Position numbers and translations under genes: made by a program. Positions 59,884-64,000 of a stretch of DNA of 64,000 nucleotides are shown here, one piece after another. Origin of the DNA: Ricinus communis. Its lineage: Eukaryota; Streptophyta; Magnoliopsida; Malpighiales; Euphorbiaceae. Position 1 is the stretch's first letter; each line of letters opens with the position of its first letter. The notes under the pieces are model-generated. The model was given only the letters and a program-made list of their open reading frames with translations. It was not told the DNA's origin and did no database searches. The DNA lies in NCBI RefSeq assembly GCF_019578655.1, contig NC_063263.1, positions 1,612,001 to 1,676,000 of the forward strand, given 5' to 3'.

Positions 59884-62643
59884 TCAGAAGCCAGGGTTCT
59901 CTCCTAAATCCCCCATCCTATCATCTGAGTCGGTGTCCATTCCCTGAGTCCGCAAGGCCGATAATTGAAGTGTCAGCGTGTCGATCCGATGTTGCTGAGC
60001 ATTGATCTGACGCTGCCGGTCGTCCACGTGCCTTTGCAAGTCCTCATGGTTCTTCTGATGAAAACCCAAAAGGAGATTAATTAGTGCATTCCATAGATGC
60101 ATACATACTACATTACATAAGTCATTTTCTTACGTGATAGTCCTTGCCAAGGATAAAGAGTTGCCTCCTCGCGCCACAGACTAGCTGATATACATACTCG
60201 AATTGATCCCTCTGAACTTGTATATGGATAATATGTCACTAGCTTTATAGGAAAAGAAGATGTGAAAATACAAAAGAGAAGAGTAACTTACATGTGTGCA
60301 AGTGTTCAGAGTGATATCCAAAGGGAGTCAATGCTGCATGGCGAGTCAGTGCTCTATTACACCGTAAGGACTCCAATACAAGACCATCAGATGTAGAGGG
60401 AATGAAACACTCCTCGGAACCACATCAGACGTGGCTGTAGGAGGTGCCTTGGAGGCAACATAAATGGAGAAACCTATGATGTGAGAAGGCTTGGAATGTC
60501 ATGCGGATCGCTCCTCGGTTGGCTCACGAGCAGTAGGAGCCTAGTTGAGGGTCTATAAATGAAATAATTAGGAAAGTAGAACACAACAAAAAGAAGAATT
60601 CTCAATAAATCCAAAAAATGCCTAAGCTATTATGTCGTCACCTAAGGACACGACCCCTAGTAGTCGAGGGATGAAGGAAGTGTAATCTGTCCGCCGAGAT
60701 TGAAAGATGAGATCCTAGGGCTCATTGTATCTTGTTAAACACTCTAGAACATCATGCAGATCGCCCCTCGGTCAGCTAACGAGCAGCAGGAGGCTAGTTG
60801 AGGGTCTGTAAATGAAATAATTAGGAAAGCGGGACATAAAAAAGAAAAAGAAGAATTCTAAATAAATCTAAAAAAATACCTGAGATACGACGTTATCACC
60901 TAAGGGCACGACCCCTAGCAGTTGAGGGATGAAGGAATATTAATTTGTCCGCCGAGATCGGATGGTAAGATCCTCGGGCTCGTCGTATCCTATTAAACAC
61001 TCTGCTAGCTCCTCACTAGTAAGGTCCGTCGTCCATAACATAGAAAAGGAGGAGATAAGGAAACTCAACGCCTATTGAGACCTCGCTCTCACCCATAGAT
61101 CCTCTCTCCTAAGTACCACGCCTGACAGGCGGGTCCAGTCAGCAAGATCCTCCTTTACTCGAGGTCGACCATGGATAGCATATATGGGCCCACTAACATT
61201 GCTCTCCCAACCGGCCACCTTGAATTTACAAACCAGAAAGGTAAGTAACTATGTAAATAAAGAATGAATATGACTAATAAATTGTGTTTACCCTGTCCCA
61301 TTCTGTTGATCCACATGCGGTGCACATGAACCTGAGCCCACTCTAAAGTGACAGTCCTGCTCGAGCCCCAACACCTCAAGTGAGGGAAAGCCCACGAGGT
61401 GCAGATGGCTGTGAGCCCACCAAAGACCGATCTCCAAGGCCCAAACCTACAAAAGAAGAATTAGCATTCGCTATATTTATAAAAGAAATTAAGAAGAAGA
61501 AGTTAGAGCATTACTTACATGGATCGCGTGCCAAAAACTGCAGATCCTCTTACTGTCTCGGATAGTAACGCCCATTTGGTTATACAAGTATGCTAGGGCT
61601 GTAGTGGGGCTAGGTAGTGAAAGTTCAGTGAATTTCCTGAATCACTAAAAAAAAGTCGTACTAAAGAGGTACACCAAGAAGGCTCGGGCCATCTGATCAA
61701 CCTCCCAGCATTCCGAGAAACAAAGTCCTAGTAGTGGGGCGATGCTCTGATAAGCAATGTAGCATGAGTTCTTGAATGCCCGAGCAGATTAGTGATGAAG
61801 CGCTCTCATATATTAGAGCGTTGATTATGGATCGCATCGTCAAATAGCACAGGGATGCCCGAGAAATCAATGCTTATGATAATAGAAAAGGAAAAGGGGA
61901 AGAGCAACAATTCACTGACCAGGGTGTGGAAGGTGTGAGTAGTTCTATCCACCTCTCGAGCAGGGCGTAAATAGAAGTATGTTCAACCCTCCTGGTGACA
62001 GACAGGAGTGTGGCTATGAATCGATGGAAGCTGGTATCTTCAATCCTACCCTAGACAGAGCTAGGGAGCTCGTCGAACCACTCATGGGCATAATAGAAGT
62101 TCCGGGCGAATTAGATCGACACAACATCACCTTGGAAAGCCAAATGCACAAGTATTAAAAATCATATACGTATAAAAAGACCTAAACAAGTAAGTATATG
62201 TCTATTAGTTGATATTTTTCACAAAAAAGGCCCTAAAAACCCTTGTTCAGCCTGTGCACGGTCAATTTGGACTATGCAGTTGCATAGAGCCAATCGACAC
62301 TGCACAGAGCCGATCAGCTGTGCGCATAACCGATTCGTACTGCACAAAACTGATCAGCTCTATAGGCTAGGGCGCATGGTTTTCAATAATTTTTCATAAT
62401 TTTTTGCATGTTTTGGATAAATAACATATATATCAAGTCTATAAGTTGCAGGAAACAAAGTATAAGCCAAGAAATTACCTCTCCAATGACCAAAAATGTC
62501 CGATGGGTGTTCAATTTTGCTAAAAGGGGGATTTCCTCTCCCTTCACAAGCCTAAGGTCGTTTTGGCAAGAAATCGAAAGAGAAAACTCCTAATTCGGTG
62601 CTATTGGGGTACATCCAGCAAACCTAGAGGAAGAGCTTGTCAT
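59884..62643 (-). pseudogene. Antisense gene A, multi-exon (Tat-associated)
   Basis: Candidate ATG at 62643 (M-T-S-S-S-S-R-F-A-G), with a TAG after 17 codons at 62592-62590. The minus strand keeps consensus-like GT donors at about 62478, 61518, 61291, 60291 and 60133, suggesting many short exons. The best coding part is 62120-61880, with F-Y-Y-A-H-E-W-F-D-E-L-P, L-L-S-V-T-R-R-V-E-H and L-L-E-R-W-I-E-L-L. The last exon (60102-59884) encodes a coiled-coil-like Q/R-rich stretch, then an acidic tail and stop. Exact exon joins cannot be fixed by eye. Function is unknown. Internal stops mean it is probably dead. Confidence 0.5.
60501..61003. repeat. Tandem duplication of about 255 bp in antisense gene A
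   Basis: Unit 1 is about 60501-60745 and unit 2 about 60754-61003. Shared anchors are ATGC(G/A)GATCGC(T/C)CCTCGG, GCTAGTTGAGGGTCT, ATGAAATAATTAGGAAAG, CACGACCCCTAG and TTAAACACTCT. By eye the copies are roughly 85-90% alike. Confidence 0.85.
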
Positions 62644-62766
62644 TTCCAAAATGATTTCGTGGAATTTGGTTAAGAAATGAGGGAGAAATCACAAAAATAG
62701 TAAGAAAAGGTTTGAGAGATAAAAAGTAAAGAAAATGGATGAAGTGAATGAATGATGGATATAAGA

Positions 62767-62794
<28 letters not shown>
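62767..62794. repeat. (AT)n microsatellite
   Basis: About fourteen AT units upstream (minus direction) of antisense gene A's candidate start. Expected to vary in length between individuals. Confidence 0.95.
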
Positions 62795-62797
<3 letters not shown>

Positions 62798-63170
62798 TTG
62801 AGAATGGCAAAAATGTCATTTAGGTCTCCGACCTATCAAAATTACGTTTTAGTCCAAAAAGGTTGACGCAAGTCTGCATAAGACATAAAAGGCCAGTTGA
62901 CATCTCGGAGTAGAAGCTTTCTAAAAATTATAAGTTTGGTCCCCGACCCATTAAAATCACACTTTAGTCCCTAAGTGGGTAAAACATCGGTATAGCTTTC
63001 AGAAGGCATCAAAATGAATCAGATCGTACCCGAAGGTGGGAAATTCTAGCAAAAAGTACAAAAAGTATAAATTACCGAACTGACCTAAAGTAGTAAACTA
63101 ATTCCTGAAATGGAAAATAGCTAGAGTGAATTTCCGTAGTTATGAAATCAACAGACGCCGTACCTAAATA

Positions 63171-63300
63171 GCAGGCGAAGCCCTCAACCTAAGCAAGCAA
63201 AGTCCTCAACCTCAGCAGGCGAAGTCCTCAACCTAAGCAAGCGATGGCATCAAACTAAGCAGGTGAAGCCCTCAACCTAAGCAGGCTAAGTCCTCAAAAA
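63171..63300 (+). repeat. 22-bp tandem repeat, six units
   Basis: Units start at 63171, 63193, 63215, 63237, 63259 and 63281. The consensus is GCAGGCGAAGTCCTCAACCT plus AA; the last unit is incomplete. Located about 170 bp before the 3' LTR of the Tat-like element. Confidence 0.92.
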
Positions 63301-63470
63301 TTCAAGTGGGCGTGATCCACATATTGAATCAACAATCAAAGTTTGAGCTTATGAGGCGTGGCTTCTACAGCTCATAGTGATATCCTATAGCCATATCCTT
63401 GATATTTATGATTTGTCTCAATTTATTTAAACGCATTGCATACTTATAAATTTCAACAACTAAGGGTAGT

Positions 63471-64000
63471 TGTCAGCACCTATTTTCTAGATCTAGACAT
63501 CGAGGGAACTTCGAAAATCCTATGATAAAAGTTACTACTACCTTCTTGGGTCTCAAGAGATGAAGGGCGGTCGAATCTGAGATTAGGTTAAAGTTAATCT
63601 AATAAATCATCTGTTGAAAATCCATTTGGAGTTAATTATCAAGAAAAATAAAGTTTTAGGATCAAAACAATGGATTTTACAAATTCAGGGACCTAATTTT
63701 AAATTTTTGAAATTCCCTTGTATAGAGCCAATCGACTATGTGTAGAGACAATCAGCTATATGTAGATCCCATTGGCTCTACACAGTGTTGATTAGAGTTT
63801 TCTCCTTCAACATCATTTTTTTCATGAGACTTTTACATCGAGATACAGATTTTATAAGATAATTGATGATAATCATGGCTTTTTGATGATATTTATTCAA
63901 ATTTTAAAGGATTAATATTGGATATTGATTAATTTATTTTTAAAAAATCTAAGATTTATTGTTCTTTTAGGAAACTTTACCTCTATAAATAGAAAGAGAT
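63471..64000 (+). repeat. 3' LTR of the Tat/Ogre-like element, cut by window end
   Basis: Starts TGTCAGCACC after the purine-rich AAGGGTAG. It aligns with 43320 onward: shared GATCTAGA, ATCGAG, GATAAAAGTTACT, the CCAAT-type cluster at 63724-63793 and a TATAAATA at 63984-63991. Only the first 530 bases are in the window. Confidence 0.8.

Larger units (their letters stand above)
43320..64000 (+). mobile_element. Tat/Ogre-like gypsy element with nested insertions
   Basis: The 5' LTR is 43320-48593 (with an insertion). A Tat/Ogre-type primer site follows at 48597-48614. An integrase C-terminus of Tat wording lies at 54614-54880, followed by repetitive 3' sequence. Two antisense gene regions come next, and the 3' LTR starts at 63471, after a weak purine stretch, and leaves the window. 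Both LTRs begin TGTCAGCA and align through their TATA boxes. The interior contains an Athila-type fragment (50740-54480) and a solo LTR (55994-58974). Most of the element's own gag and pol are missing or replaced. Tat/Ogre elements are known for large size and extra open reading frames. Confidence 0.75.

Overview
The window reads as nuclear DNA of a dicot-like flowering plant. It has one intron-bearing host gene, very AT-rich spacers, and layers of Ty1/copia, Ty3/gypsy and LINE remnants of plant type. The species cannot be fixed from the sequence alone. Nothing bacterial, organellar or CRISPR-like was seen.

Host content: the only intact gene I can support is a four-exon U-box/ARM-repeat E3 ubiquitin ligase on the minus strand (12998 to 9739, 655 codons, best match PUB15). 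All splice sites are canonical and the frame is open throughout.

Layout. 1-9.5 kb: the 5' half of a minus-strand gypsy element (LTR 3481-4335) sits inside the 3' half of a plus-strand copia element (to 6560). That copia abuts a minus-strand copia integrase scrap (6561-6715) and a plus-strand LINE relic (6718-8380). 9.6-13 kb: the PUB15-like gene. 13-17.1 kb: AT-rich spacer. 17.1-30.1 kb: one minus-strand LINE split by two independent copia elements, each with paired LTRs and a 5-bp target duplication (GAGAT; ACAAC). 30.1-32.5 kb: AT-rich spacer. 32.5-39.7 kb: a second minus-strand LINE, lacking its RT core and split by a 2.85-kb solo LTR. 39.7-43.3 kb: AT-rich spacer. 43.3-64 kb: a large Tat/Ogre-like gypsy element whose two LTRs both start TGTCAGCA (43320; 63471, running off the window).

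The Tat/Ogre-like element is the most unusual part. Its 5' LTR carries an inserted coat/Gag-like open frame resembling endogenous pararetroviruses (44615-46912, two nonsense codons), followed by a 133-bp direct repeat around a tRNA-Met primer site. Its own primer site (48597) is of the tRNA-Arg type used by Tat/Ogre elements. Its interior holds an Athila-type gag-pol fragment bracketed by an inverted repeat, the element's own integrase tail, a second solo LTR, and two antisense, intron-containing open reading regions. Clusters of an AGCCGATTGGCT-like motif containing CCAAT boxes recur in both LTRs and beside the antisense genes, which suggests shared regulation.

All transposon genes seen are broken by stops, frameshifts or deletions. 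Many stops are explained by single C-to-T or G-to-A changes, as expected in methylated, silenced repeats.
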